Source: Amphiplicatus metriothermophilus | GTDB lineage: Bacteria; Pseudomonadota; Alphaproteobacteria; Caulobacterales; Parvularculaceae | Assembly: GCF_900199215.1 (NCBI RefSeq) | Contig: NZ_FZQA01000002.1 | Span: 509,501-573,500 of the forward strand | Direction of reading: 5' to 3' | DNA length: 64,000 bases | Part shown: positions 8,302-17,018 of the stretch, piece by piece | Layout: each line of letters starts with the position of its first letter | Position numbering within the stretch: position 1 is the stretch's first letter | The notes under the pieces: model-generated | Database searches by the model: none | What the model was told of the DNA's origin: nothing | Seen by the model: only the letters and a program-made list of their open reading frames with translations | Program-made: the position numbers and the translations under genes

Positions 8302-9516
8302 TCAGCCGGTGATCTCGTAGTCGGGATCGACGACGGCGAGCGCGGCTTCCTTCGGCTGAAAATCGCGGTCGAACAGCAAAGGGTGATTGGGGCGGCTTAT
8401 GGGGAAATTGTTCAGCCAGCTGTCCGCGTCCGAAACGCCCCATACGGTGACCGACGTCACGCTCGGCCGCGCGACGGCGCCGTCGAGCACGGCGCGATAG
8501 ATCTCCGCCTGCGCGCGCCGCACGTCCTGCGGCACGTCGGCGAAGTCGGCGCCGTAACCGGGAGCGCAGTTCGTCTGCGACGAGAAGCACTCGCCGGGAT
8601 CGACATAGACGGAGACGTCAAGCTCCGTGATGTGATTCTCAAGCCCCGCGCCCAGCGAGTCGACGGCGTCGATCGCCGCCATCAGATCGGCCGGCGAAGA
8701 GCCGACGTTCAGATGCGCCTGATGGCCGACGCCGTCGATCGGCACGCCGCGATCGAGAAGATCGCGGACGATTTCAAGCAGTCGCTCGCGTTTTCCTGAA
8801 AGCTCCGTGTTATAATCATTGATAAAGAGGCTCGCGTCCGGGTCGGCCGCGCGCGCCGCGTTGAAGGCCCAGTCGATATAGTCCTTGCCGACGGCGGCGT
8901 GCCAGTTGGAATTGCGATAGGGCGCGGTCGGGTCGGCCGGATTATCCGTCGCCGCCTCGTTCACGACATCCCAGGCGTAAATACGGCCGCGATAGCGCGA
9001 GACAATGGCGTCGATGAAAGATTCGAGATTGAAGCGGATGACGTCGGGCGAGCCTTCGAGCATGTAGTCCGGCGTCGACTGATGCCATACCAATGCGTGG
9101 CCCCTGACGGCGATGCCGTTCGCCTCGGCGAAGTCCATAAGCCTGTCGGCGGCCGTGAAATCGTAGACGCCGGGGCTCTGGGTGATCTGGTCCGCCTTCA
9201 TCTCGAATTCGGCCGTGATCGAACTGAATTGCGCGCGGATGATCGGCTCTTGCGGCGCGCCGATATTGGTATGCGCGCTCTGGATCGCCGCGCCGAACGG
9301 AAAGTTCGACGCATAGGCCTGTTTGAGGCTCTGCGGCAGAGTCACCCTCGGAGGGGGCGGCGGAGGCGGAGGCGGAGGCGGAGGGGGCGGCGGCGGACCG
9401 CCCGTCGGCGGCTGGACGCCGCCGGAAGAGCCTCCGCTCCCCCCGCAGGCCGCCAGCGGAAATGCGACCAGAAGCGACATCATTTTCAGGCGCTCGCGGG
9501 CGGTGATCCGGCGCAT
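8302..9516 (-). CDS. Endo-1,4-beta-xylanase, GH10, lipoprotein
   Basis: 404 aa. A lipoprotein signal (LAAC) is followed by a Gly/Ser/Pro linker with 16 consecutive prolines, then a GH10 catalytic domain (about residues 65-395). The acid/base Glu187 is in WDVVNEA and the nucleophile Glu298 in ITELDVS; the HALVWH segment upstream is also characteristic of the family. It cleaves internal beta-1,4-xylosidic bonds in xylan, tethered to the membrane by its lipid. A LacI-type operator at 9551-9564 matches one in front of a GH3 xylosidase at 17 kb, so the two are probably co-regulated. It converges with the alkaline phosphatase gene. Confidence 0.95.
   Translation of the reverse strand: MRRITARERLKMMSLLVAFPLAACGGSGGSSGGVQPPTGGPPPPPPPPPPPPPPPPRVTLPQSLKQAYASNFPFGAAIQSAHTNIGAPQEPIIRAQFSSITAEFEMKADQITQSPGVYDFTAADRLMDFAEANGIAVRGHALVWHQSTPDYMLEGSPDVIRFNLESFIDAIVSRYRGRIYAWDVVNEAATDNPADPTAPYRNSNWHAAVGKDYIDWAFNAARAADPDASLFINDYNTELSGKRERLLEIVRDLLDRGVPIDGVGHQAHLNVGSSPADLMAAIDAVDSLGAGLENHITELDVSVYVDPGECFSSQTNCAPGYGADFADVPQDVRRAQAEIYRAVLDGAVARPSVTSVTVWGVSDADSWLNNFPISRPNHPLLFDRDFQPKEAALAVVDPDYEITG
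9349..9396 (-). repeat. Poly-proline codon tract inside xylanase gene
   Basis: Sixteen consecutive proline codons built partly from a GGAGGC/GGCGGA hexamer repeat. They encode a stiff linker between lipid anchor and catalytic domain. Such tracts are prone to slippage and to ribosome stalling without EF-P. Confidence 0.9.
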
Positions 9517-9550
9517 GGCGTTCCCCTACCCCTACCTTCTCCCCGGCTAT

Positions 9551-9564
9551 TGATAACGCTAACA
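9551..9564. promoter_or_regulatory. LacI-type operator candidate upstream of xylanase
   Basis: TGATAACGCTAACA has a central CG and 10 of 14 palindromic matches. It lies 35 bp upstream of the GH10 start (gene on minus strand) and agrees with TGTTACCGTTAACA at 16934-16947 at 11 of 14 positions. The regulator gene is not in this pair's immediate vicinity. Confidence 0.5.
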
Positions 9565-9658
9565 TATTAAGACGAGAAAGAAAACCCGATCGTCTCCGCG
9601 TCGTCGGGATCACGTGCTCTTGATCGGACAGCCGACTCCTGGAGCAAGATGACCGCTT

Positions 9659-11155
9659 TCACCCCATCGTGGGAATAACGAATTCCGAGCCTTGGATGTC
9701 TTCGGGCCAGCGCTGGGTGACGGTCTTGATCTTCGTCCAGAAGCGCACGCCCTCCGGCCCGTGCTGGTTCGTGTCGCCGAAGGCCGAGCGCTTCCAGCCG
9801 CCGAAGGTGTGATAGGCGACCGGCACCGGGATCGGCACGTTGACCCCCACCATGCCGACATTCACCCGCCAGGCGAACTCGCGCGCCGCGTCGCCGTTGC
9901 GCGTGAAGATCGCCACGCCGTTCCCATACTGATGATCTGAAGGAAGGGCGAGCGCCTCCTCGAAATTCTTCGCGCGCACGACCTGCAGGACAGGGCCGAA
10001 TATTTCGTCATTATACGACTTGTGGCCGGGCTTCGCATGGTCGAGCAGAGTCCCGCCCATGAAGAAGCCGTTTTCGTATCCCTGCAGCGCGAAGTTCCGC
10101 CCGTCGACGACGAGGCTTTGGCCTTCCTCGATCGCGAGGTCGATATATTTGCGCACCCGCTCGCGATGGGCCGCCGTCACCAGCGGGCCGAGATCGGAAT
10201 CCTCCGAAAGCGACGGGCCGATGCGCAGGCTCTCCACCTTCGGCTTCAGCATCTCAACCAGCGTCTCGGCCGTCTTCTCGCCCACCGGAACCGCCACCGG
10301 CGTCGCCATGCAGCGCTCGCCCGCCGAGCCGTAAGCGGAGCCGACGAGCTGGTTGACCGCGTTCTCCATATCCGCGTCGGGCAGGATGACCATGTGGTTC
10401 TTCGCCCCGCCGAAGGCCTGGACCCGCTTTCCATGCCTGGCCCCGTTCGCGTAGATGTAATGGGCGATGTCCGACGAGCCGACGAAGGAGATCGCCTTCA
10501 CCCGCGGGTCCTCGATCAGCGCGTCCACCGCCTCCTTGTCGCCGTTGACCACGTTGAGCAGGCCTTCCGGCGCGCCCGCCTCCAGCATCAGCTCGGCAAG
10601 CCGCAACGGCGCCGACGGGTCCTTCTCGGACGGCTTCAGCACGAAGGCGTTGCCGCAGGCGATCGCCACCCCGAACATCCACATCGGGATCATCGCCGGG
10701 AAATTGAACGGCGTGATCCCGGCGCACACCCCCAGCGGCTGGCGCATCGAATAGACGTCGATGCCGGGGCCGGCCCCTTCCGTGTAATCGCCCTTCTGCA
10801 GATGCGGGATCCCGCAGGCGAACTCGATCACCTCGAGCCCGCGCTGCACGTCCCCGCGCGCGTCCGGCAGGATCTTCCCATGTTCCAGCGAAATCAGCCG
10901 GGCGAGATTGTCCATGTCTTTCTCGACCAGCTCCTTGAAGCGGAACAGAAGCCGCGCCCGCCGCTGCGGATTGATCTCGCGCCAGCCCGCGAAGGTTCGC
11001 TCCGCCGCCGAAACCGCCGCCTCGACCTCCTTGCGGCTGGCGAGCGCCGCCCGCGCCTGAACCTCCCCCGTCGTCGGATTGAAAACATCCCCAAAACGGC
11101 CGGAGCCGCCTTCGACATGCGCGCCGTTGATGAAATGTCCGATTGACCGTGTCAT
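9659..11155 (-). CDS. mmsA: Methylmalonate-semialdehyde dehydrogenase (CoA-acylating)
   Basis: 498 aa from the ATG at 11155, preceded by GAGGAAA. It is an aldehyde dehydrogenase superfamily protein with the MmsA-type pattern: ITPFNFPAMIPMWMF in the cofactor-binding domain, FVGSSDIAHYIY, and the catalytic Cys in SAYGSAGERCMA. MmsA oxidises methylmalonate semialdehyde to propionyl-CoA in valine catabolism and malonate semialdehyde to acetyl-CoA in inositol or beta-alanine catabolism, in the cytosol with NAD+ and CoA. No other valine or inositol genes flank it, so it seems to be a stand-alone transcription unit. Confidence 0.94.
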   Translation of the reverse strand: MTRSIGHFINGAHVEGGSGRFGDVFNPTTGEVQARAALASRKEVEAAVSAAERTFAGWREINPQRRARLLFRFKELVEKDMDNLARLISLEHGKILPDARGDVQRGLEVIEFACGIPHLQKGDYTEGAGPGIDVYSMRQPLGVCAGITPFNFPAMIPMWMFGVAIACGNAFVLKPSEKDPSAPLRLAELMLEAGAPEGLLNVVNGDKEAVDALIEDPRVKAISFVGSSDIAHYIYANGARHGKRVQAFGGAKNHMVILPDADMENAVNQLVGSAYGSAGERCMATPVAVPVGEKTAETLVEMLKPKVESLRIGPSLSEDSDLGPLVTAAHRERVRKYIDLAIEEGQSLVVDGRNFALQGYENGFFMGGTLLDHAKPGHKSYNDEIFGPVLQVVRAKNFEEALALPSDHQYGNGVAIFTRNGDAAREFAWRVNVGMVGVNVPIPVPVAYHTFGGWKRSAFGDTNQHGPEGVRFWTKIKTVTQRWPEDIQGSEFVIPTMG

Positions 11156-11322
11156 GACGTTTCCTCGCCGTACAGGATTTGCAGGCGACCGTAGTCGCCT
11201 CGCGAGTTTCCGGCAAGTTGACGGGCGTTTCAGCCTGATCGTCTGAGATTCTGGCAAAAGATCGCGCGTCGCGCGCCTCGCCGAAGCGTTTCGTCCAACG
11301 CGCCGGCCTCGGCGCGCAGCGT

Positions 11323-11793
11323 CTAGTCGGCGAACCTGCCGCTCGCCGCGCCGGCGACATGGGTGATGGTGCGGCCGTTGTCGGCGAGCGGCGTCGTCAC
11401 GCAGCGAAACAGAATGCGCCGGCCGTTGCAGAGCGTCAGCTCGTCCTCGCGGAAATGCGGCGCCTCGGCCGCCACGGCGGCGTGGATTTCCGCCGTCGCC
11501 TTGTCGAGCAGCGACAGCGCCCAGTCGGAATCGCCGGTGAGATAGACGTCCGACAGCTTGGCGAGCCGGGCGCCGAGATAGACGAAGTAGGGAAAGCCGG
11601 CGCTGCGCCGCAGATCCACGGCGAACACCCAGTCCCAATCCTCGCCCAGATCCATCGACCGCATCGCGCGCCAGCTTGGAAAGGCGCCGCGCGCGGCCCT
11701 GGTCCAGGCGTCGAGGAAACGGCGGGTGATCCGTCGGTCCGCGGGCGGGGTCACGGCGACGGCGTCGAAAAGAGAGGCGACTTCGCTGAGCAT
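11323..11793 (-). CDS. PAS_5-type small PAS-domain protein
   Basis: 156 aa, no output domain. The segment from WTRAARGAFPSWRAM through FPYFVYLGARL to the C-terminal strands (LCNGRRILFRCVTTPLAD) follows the PAS_5 (DUF1488-like) layout common in Alphaproteobacteria, where members are stand-alone sensors or flagellar/cell-cycle-associated proteins of unknown role. The neighbours give no functional clue. Family assignment is from overall pattern only. Confidence 0.6.
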   Translation of the reverse strand: MLSEVASLFDAVAVTPPADRRITRRFLDAWTRAARGAFPSWRAMRSMDLGEDWDWVFAVDLRRSAGFPYFVYLGARLAKLSDVYLTGDSDWALSLLDKATAEIHAAVAAEAPHFREDELTLCNGRRILFRCVTTPLADNGRTITHVAGAASGRFAD

Positions 11794-11900
11794 GTTTCCG
11801 AAATCAGGCTGCGCGAGAGGGTTGCAACGACGCCCATCCTACGCGCCGAACCTCACCCGCCGCTTTCCGCATGAACCGGAATTCATCTAAAAACGCCCGG

Positions 11901-11916
11901 CGCCGGTTAACCGGCG
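11901..11916. repeat. Perfect 16-bp palindrome in intergenic region
   Basis: CGCCGGTTAACCGGCG is a perfect palindrome centred on TTAA, in the gap between the PAS_5 gene (minus) and a 26-codon small gene (plus). It could be an operator or a short hairpin. No regulator can be assigned. Confidence 0.4.
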
Positions 11917-12034
11917 AATGAGATTCTGTACCCGTGACACCGCCTGCGAGCGCCCCTATAAGCAGCGCTTAATCCGACGCTCGCACGGTCGGCCGCGCCG
12001 AAGCGGCCAGGGCGCCATTTCGAGGGGTTCTCGC

Positions 12035-12115
12035 ATGTCCGCCGTCTACATGATCGCAGCATTCATTCTCTTCCTGGCGGTTCTCAATCTCGTCGAAAAG
12101 GGCCGCATCGATTAG
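12035..12115 (+). CDS. Small single-pass membrane protein, 26 aa
   Basis: The frame from ATG 12035 encodes 26 aa: one hydrophobic helix (residues about 3-19) followed by a charged tail NLVEKGRID. GAGGGG lies 8 nt upstream of the ATG. A hydrophobic helix ending in an Asn-Leu-Val/Ile-Glu-x-Gly-Arg-type tail looks like a real conserved micro-protein rather than a chance frame. It is followed after 60 bp by the Ca/Na antiporter gene on the same strand. Function unknown; it could be an accessory subunit or membrane micro-protein. Confidence 0.5.
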   Translation: MSAVYMIAAFILFLAVLNLVEKGRID

Positions 12116-12175
12116 GCGCCTTCCATATAAGCCGCGGCTTCACGGTCGACGGACCGGTCAAGGCTGAGGGGGCTC

Positions 12176-13138
12176 ATGGCGATACAAATCGCGTTCGTCG
12201 TGCTCGGGCTCGCCGTCCTGCTCATCGCGGGCGATCTCTTGGTGCGCGGGGCCGTCGGGCTCGCCAGCGCGCTCAAAATTCCGGCGCTGATCGTCAGTTT
12301 GACGGTGGTCGCCTTCGGCACCTCCGCGCCGGAGATGTTCGTCTCTGTCGAGGCCGTGCTATCGGGCAGCGCCGGCATCGCGCTCGGCAACATCGTCGGC
12401 TCGAATATCGCCAATATCCTGCTGGTGCTGGGCGTTCCGGCGCTGATCTATCCGATCTCGGCCCATGTGACCGGGCTGCGGCGGCACGGCGTGTTCATGC
12501 TGCTGGCGACAGCCGTCTTCTGCGCCTTCGCCTATCGGCAAGGCCAGCTGCAGCTGTCATCGGGGCTCATTCTGTTCGCCGGGATCATCCTTTACATCAC
12601 CTATATGTGGATCCGGGCCGCGCGCGGCATGGCAGACGATCCGGTCATCGACGATCCGTCGGAATACGCCGAATCGGCGCGGCTCGGGCCCAAGATCCTG
12701 CTCTTCCTCGCAGCCGGCCTCATCGGCTTGCCGGCCGGAGCGCACCTGCTGGTGACCAACGCCGCCGAGCTCGCCGCCGTCCTCGGCGTGCGCGAAGCGG
12801 TGATCGGGCTTACGGTGGTCGCTTTCGGCACTTCCCTGCCTGAGCTGGCGACGGTGACGGCGGCGGCGTTTCACAAGAAATCCGACGTGGCGATGGGCGG
12901 CGTGGTCGGCTCCAACATATTCAACCTGCTCGCCGTGGGCGGCGTCGCGGGCATGGCGGGCGTGTCCAGATTCGACCCCGATTCCCTGGTCCTCGACATG
13001 CCGGTGATGATCGCAACGACGATCGCGATTTCGGTCTATATTTTCCTGCGGCGCGATATCGGCCGGGTTTCGGGCGCGCTGATGTTCCTGGCCTATGTCG
13101 CCTTCATCGCGGCGCTGGCGATCGACGCCGGATTGTGA
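12176..13138 (+). CDS. Calcium/sodium antiporter (CaCA family, YrbG-like)
   Basis: 320 aa with about 10 hydrophobic segments and the two inverted alpha-repeats of the CaCA family: FGTSAPEMFVSVEA and GNIVGSNIANI in the first half, FGTSLPELATVTAA and GGVVGSNIFNL in the second. The acidic Glu in each SAPE/SLPE motif is a cation ligand. It exchanges Ca2+ for Na+ or H+ across the inner membrane. The next gene (SDR) starts 4 bp after its stop, so they are probably co-transcribed. The length agrees with bacterial YrbG proteins. Confidence 0.93.
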   Translation: MAIQIAFVVLGLAVLLIAGDLLVRGAVGLASALKIPALIVSLTVVAFGTSAPEMFVSVEAVLSGSAGIALGNIVGSNIANILLVLGVPALIYPISAHVTGLRRHGVFMLLATAVFCAFAYRQGQLQLSSGLILFAGIILYITYMWIRAARGMADDPVIDDPSEYAESARLGPKILLFLAAGLIGLPAGAHLLVTNAAELAAVLGVREAVIGLTVVAFGTSLPELATVTAAAFHKKSDVAMGGVVGSNIFNLLAVGGVAGMAGVSRFDPDSLVLDMPVMIATTIAISVYIFLRRDIGRVSGALMFLAYVAFIAALAIDAGL

Positions 13139-13142
13139 GGAT

Positions 13143-13925
13143 ATGACGACATCCCCGGGCGGAAAGACGGAGCGCGGGGCGGCGCTGGTGACCGGCGCGG
13201 CCAAACGGCTCGGTCGCGCCATGGCGCTCGCTCTGGCCGAGGCGGGGTTCGACGTTGCGATTCACTACCGCCGTTCGGAAAAGGAAGCGCGCGCCGTCGC
13301 CGATCTTGTCGCCGCGACGGGCCGGCGCGCCGCGACGCTCTGCGCAGACCTTTCGAAAGAAGCCGAAACGGCCGGGCTGGTCGCCCGCGCCGGCGCGGCG
13401 CTGGGCCCCCTGCGGCTTCTCGTCAACTCCGCCTCGGTTTTCGAGCATGACGACATCGACACGATGACCCGCGCAAGCTGGGACGCGCATATCGAGACCA
13501 ATCTGCGCGCGCCGCTGAAGCTTGCGCAGGATTTCGCCGCCCAGGCGCCGGCGGGCGGGGACAATCTCATCGTCAATCTCATCGACCAGCGGGTGCTGAA
13601 GCTTACCCCGCAGTTCCTGTCCTACACGACGGCGAAGGCGGCGCTTTTCGCCCTGACCAAGACTCTCGCCCAGGCGCTGGGGCCGCGCGGGATCAGGGTG
13701 AACGCCATCGGGCCCGGACCGACCCTGCGCAATCCCCGCCAGAGCGAGGCGGACTGGCGTCGCCAGAACGAGTCGACAATCCTCGGGCGCGGCGCGAGCC
13801 CCGAGGACGTCGTCGGCGCGCTCCTTTATCTCGTTGACGCCCCCGCCGTGACCGGTCAGATGATCGCGGTCGACGGCGGCCAGCATCTGGTCTGGCGCAC
13901 GCCGGACGTTCTCGCAGGCGAGTAA
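13143..13925 (+). CDS. SDR oxidoreductase, pteridine-reductase/FolM-like
   Basis: 260 aa from the ATG at 13143. The cofactor loop is TGAAKRLG, i.e. the TGxxxRxG variant seen in PTR1/FolM pteridine reductases instead of TGxxxGxG. The catalytic Tyr and Lys lie in YTTAKAAL, and GPGPTL follows. It probably reduces dihydropteridines with NADPH in the cytosol. The gene is 3 bp upstream of a dihydroneopterin aldolase gene, which supports a pterin/folate role. A generic SDR is the fallback. Confidence 0.82.
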   Translation: MTTSPGGKTERGAALVTGAAKRLGRAMALALAEAGFDVAIHYRRSEKEARAVADLVAATGRRAATLCADLSKEAETAGLVARAGAALGPLRLLVNSASVFEHDDIDTMTRASWDAHIETNLRAPLKLAQDFAAQAPAGGDNLIVNLIDQRVLKLTPQFLSYTTAKAALFALTKTLAQALGPRGIRVNAIGPGPTLRNPRQSEADWRRQNESTILGRGASPEDVVGALLYLVDAPAVTGQMIAVDGGQHLVWRTPDVLAGE

Positions 13926-13928
13926 GCC

Positions 13929-14357
13929 ATGCCGCGATCCAAACCCGGCGACATCGCCCCCCTTCCCCGCCCCGCGAACGCGCCGCGGCGCAAGGTGTTC
14001 GTGCGCGGGCTGGCGCTTGACGCCTATATCGGCGCCTACGATCATGAACAGGGACGCGCCCAGCCGGTGCGCATCGACATCGAGCTGGAGGTGCTCGAAC
14101 CGGCGAGCCCCGCCGCTGACAGGCTGGAAGACGTGGTCTGCTACAACAGGCTGACGCAAGGCGTGAAGGCGATCATCGCCGAGGGCCACATCAAGCTCGT
14201 CGAGACGCTCGCCGAGCGCATCGCCGAGATGGCCATCGCCCATCCCATGACCCTTTCGGCGCGCGTGCGGGTCGAGAAGCCCAGGGCCATCGCCGAAGCC
14301 GACGCCGCCGGGGTCGAAATTCTGCGAACGAAAAAAGCCGGCGAGAGCTATTCGTAG
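13929..14357 (+). CDS. folB: Dihydroneopterin aldolase
   Basis: 142 aa. After a Pro-rich N-terminal extension (about 20 residues) the protein shows the FolB pattern: VFVRGLALDAYIGAYDHEQGRAQPV, with the Glu-containing substrate segment, and LVETLAERIAEMAI, which carries the conserved LvE site. It converts 7,8-dihydroneopterin to 6-hydroxymethyl-dihydropterin and glycolaldehyde in folate synthesis. It is translationally close to the SDR gene (3-bp gap). Its last 10 bp overlap, tail to tail, the end of a DUF3592-like gene on the opposite strand. Confidence 0.88.
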   Translation: MPRSKPGDIAPLPRPANAPRRKVFVRGLALDAYIGAYDHEQGRAQPVRIDIELEVLEPASPAADRLEDVVCYNRLTQGVKAIIAEGHIKLVETLAERIAEMAIAHPMTLSARVRVEKPRAIAEADAAGVEILRTKKAGESYS

Positions 14358-14839
14358 ACGACCTGCGCGCCGCCGCTCGCAGTCTGCTCGTCCAGAACCG
14401 CCGCTTCGGAAAGCAGGCGGACGATTCCGCCAAGGCCGAGAAAGGTCAAAAGCGCGCCGGCCGCGACGGTCGCGAAAAAGACCGAGCCGGCGCCCCCGGG
14501 CTCCAGCACCGACCGCGACGGGCGCGCCGGATCGTAAGCGGCCGGAACCACGTCGCCCGGCCGCGCGTCGATCCCGGCCGCCCGCTGGAAGGACGCCGTG
14601 AAAAAGCGCGCGCGGCGGGATTCGTATTTCCGCCCCGCCACGGAATAGGCGTATCGCACGCCCTCCCCGTCGGGCGCGCTCAGCATGACCGCCTCGACCG
14701 TCGGCCAGGAAAGGCTCGCCCGCGCGAAGGCGAAATCGCGCACGCCGAAACCGGCCAGAAGGACGCCGCTTACGGCCAGAATAACGAAAAAGCCCGCCGC
14801 CAGAAGAAGCTCGGCCCTGTATTTGGCGTCGTCCGACAT
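14348..14839 (-). CDS. DUF3592-like membrane protein
   Basis: 163 aa with a transmembrane helix at about residues 10-32 and another at about 120-142. Between them is a soluble beta-rich loop (WPTVEAVMLSA, YAYSVAGRKYESRRARFF, GDVVPAAYDPARPSRSVL) as in DUF3592 proteins, where a periplasmic domain ends in a conserved Y-x-P-x-x-P pattern. The molecular function of the family is unknown. Its 3' end overlaps folB by 10 bp in convergent orientation. Confidence 0.72.
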   Translation of the reverse strand: MSDDAKYRAELLLAAGFFVILAVSGVLLAGFGVRDFAFARASLSWPTVEAVMLSAPDGEGVRYAYSVAGRKYESRRARFFTASFQRAAGIDARPGDVVPAAYDPARPSRSVLEPGGAGSVFFATVAAGALLTFLGLGGIVRLLSEAAVLDEQTASGGAQVVYE

Positions 14840-14973
14840 CTCGCCCGACCCTATCCGCCGCGCCGCCGGTCTATTGAATTCCGCGCCCGTTCCTCGGAAA
14901 ACCCGCGGAGAAAGACGGCGGCGCTTCGCGACGCTAGGCCGCCGCGCGTGAACGGGAAGTTAACCGGCCTCGA

Positions 14974-16890
14974 ATGACCGACTCAACGTCCGCAGCGAGC
15001 GAGGCGCCGGCGCTCAAGGGCGCGGCGCTCATCGCCGATCATGTCCGGCGCCTGCCGGCCAGGCCCGGCGTCTATCGCATGATCGGAGCGAAAGGCGACG
15101 TGCTTTATGTCGGCAAGGCCCGCAATCTGAAAGCGCGCGTGTCGAGCTACGCCAAGCCCGGCGGACACTCGAACCGCATCATGCGCATGATCGCCGAGAC
15201 GCGGGCCATGGAGTTCGTCGTCACGGAGACCGAAACCGAAGCGCTGCTGCTCGAAGCCAATCTCATCAAGCAGCTCAAGCCGCGCTATAACGTCATCCTG
15301 CGCGACGACAAGTCGTTTCCCTATATTCTGATTACGGAAGATCACGCCGCTCCGCAGATCCTCAAGCACCGCGGCGCGAGGAAACGCAAGGGCAGCTATT
15401 ACGGCCCCTTCGCGTCGGCGAGCGCAGTCAACCGCACGCTGAATACGCTTCAGAAAGCCTTCCTTCTCAGAAGCTGCAGCGACAGCGTTTATGAAAGCCG
15501 CACGCGGCCTTGCCTGCTGCATCAGATCAAGCGCTGCTCGGCGCCCTGCGTCGGGCTCATCTCGCCGGAGGCCTACGGCGCGCTCGTCGCCGACGCCAAG
15601 GCGTTCCTGTCGGGCAGAAACGCGCAAATCCAGCGCGCGTTATCGAAAGAGATGGAGCAAGCCGCCGCCGCGCTCGATTTTGAACGCGCCGCGAGCCTGC
15701 GCGACCGCATTCGCGCGCTCACCTATGTGCAGGGCGGCCAGGCGATCAACGCCAGCAGCATCGGCGAGGCCGACGTCTTCGCCGTCCACGGCGAAGGCGG
15801 ACAGGCTTGCGTCCAGGTCTTCTTCTTCCGGGCCGGCCAGAACTGGGGCAATCACGCCTATTTCCCTAGGCACGCCCCGGAGGAGGAGCCGGCCGCCATT
15901 ATCGACGCCTTCATCGCCCAGTTTTATGACGGACGCGAGCCGCCCGCCCTTATTCTTGTGAACACGCCCCCCGCCCAGGCCGATCTGCTTGCCGAAGCGC
16001 TCTCCCTGCGCGCGGGGCGCAAGGTGACGATCCACGCCCCGCAGCGCGGCGAGAAGCGCGATATCGTCGAAGCGGCCGCGCTCAACGCGCGCGAAGCGCT
16101 CGCCCGCCGGACGGCGGAAAGCGCCAGCCAGATGAAGAACCTGGAACGGCTGGCCGAAGTGCTCGGCCTGCCCGCGCCGCCGCGCCGGATCGAAGTCTAT
16201 GACAATTCGCACATTCAGGGCGCGAACGCCGTTGGCGCGATGATCGTCGCCGGGCCTGAAGGCTTCGTCAAAAATCAGTACAGAAAGTTCAACATCAAGA
16301 CGGCCGCGCTCGCGCCCGGCGACGATTACGCCATGATGCGCGAGGTGCTGACGCGCCGTCTCTCCCGGCTGCAGACGCAGGACGCGGAGGCGGAGACTCC
16401 CGACCTCATCGTGCTCGACGGCGGAAAGGGGCAGCTCTCGGCCGCGCTCGAGATCGCGCGCGATCTCGGAATCGATCCGGAGGCGGACGGTCCCGCCGTC
16501 ATCGCGGTCGCCAAGGGCCGCGTCGGGGATGCGCAGGGCCGCCGGCGGGCCGACCGGACCGCCGCCGCGACCGGCGAGCAGATCTTCATGCCCGGCCGGG
16601 CGCCTTTCCTGCTGCCGCCGCGCGAGCCGGCCCTGTTCTTCCTTCAGCGGCTGCGCGACGAAGCGCACCGCTTCGCCATCGGCGCGCATCGAGCCAAACG
16701 CATGAAAGCGCTCGGCGCCAATCCGCTGGACGACATCCCCGGCGTCGGCGCGGCGCGCAAGCGCGCGCTCCTCCATCATTTCGGCTCGGCCAAGGCCGTC
16801 GCCGCGGCCAAGCCCGAAGACCTCATGGCCGTCGAAGGCGTCTCGGAAGCTCTCGCGCAGCGGATATACGACTTTTTCCACGGCGGATGA
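14974..16890 (+). CDS. uvrC: Excinuclease ABC subunit C
   Basis: 638 aa with the full UvrC layout: N-terminal GIY-YIG nuclease ([19 protein letters not shown], residues about 25-50), the C-x6-C segment [13 protein letters not shown], the UVR/UvrB-interaction domain ([17 protein letters not shown]), the RNase-H-like 5' nuclease ([18 protein letters not shown] and [10 protein letters not shown]), and C-terminal helix-hairpin-helix pairs ([17 protein letters not shown]). It makes the 3' and 5' incisions in nucleotide excision repair. Catalytic residues appear intact. It is a single-gene unit here. Confidence 0.97.
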   Translation: MTDSTSAASEAPALKGAALIADHVRRLPARPGVYRMIGAKGDVLYVGKARNLKARVSSYAKPGGHSNRIMRMIAETRAMEFVVTETETEALLLEANLIKQLKPRYNVILRDDKSFPYILITEDHAAPQILKHRGARKRKGSYYGPFASASAVNRTLNTLQKAFLLRSCSDSVYESRTRPCLLHQIKRCSAPCVGLISPEAYGALVADAKAFLSGRNAQIQRALSKEMEQAAAALDFERAASLRDRIRALTYVQGGQAINASSIGEADVFAVHGEGGQACVQVFFFRAGQNWGNHAYFPRHAPEEEPAAIIDAFIAQFYDGREPPALILVNTPPAQADLLAEALSLRAGRKVTIHAPQRGEKRDIVEAAALNAREALARRTAESASQMKNLERLAEVLGLPAPPRRIEVYDNSHIQGANAVGAMIVAGPEGFVKNQYRKFNIKTAALAPGDDYAMMREVLTRRLSRLQTQDAEAETPDLIVLDGGKGQLSAALEIARDLGIDPEADGPAVIAVAKGRVGDAQGRRRADRTAAATGEQIFMPGRAPFLLPPREPALFFLQRLRDEAHRFAIGAHRAKRMKALGANPLDDIPGVGAARKRALLHHFGSAKAVAAAKPEDLMAVEGVSEALAQRIYDFFHGG

Positions 16891-16933
16891 GGCGCGCATC
16901 GTTATCGCGGCGCATTGCCATGGCCGCCGATTA

Positions 16934-16947
16934 TGTTACCGTTAACA
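16934..16947. promoter_or_regulatory. LacI-type operator candidate upstream of beta-xylosidase
   Basis: TGTTACCGTTAACA has 12 of 14 palindromic matches and a central CG. It lies 71 bp upstream of the GH3 start and matches the site before the GH10 xylanase (9551-9564) in the consensus TGnTAnCGnTAACA. It resembles the XylR-type LacI boxes described in Caulobacter only in general form; assignment to a xylan regulator is inferred. Confidence 0.55.
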
Positions 16948-17018
16948 GCATAACATGCCGGATCACCGCCGCCTGAGAGCGCCTCGCGCAACCGCAAGTC
17001 GACAAGAGGGAGGAGAAC

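Noticed and set aside
6965-8590. 541-codon open frame opposite the alkaline phosphatase gene
   Set aside because: Arg/Ala-rich translation without motifs; the other strand has an intact catalytic site.
11183-11200. Small 7-bp inverted repeat upstream of mmsA
   Set aside because: A 4-nt loop and GC-rich arms are common by chance in this base composition; no second copy or regulator link.
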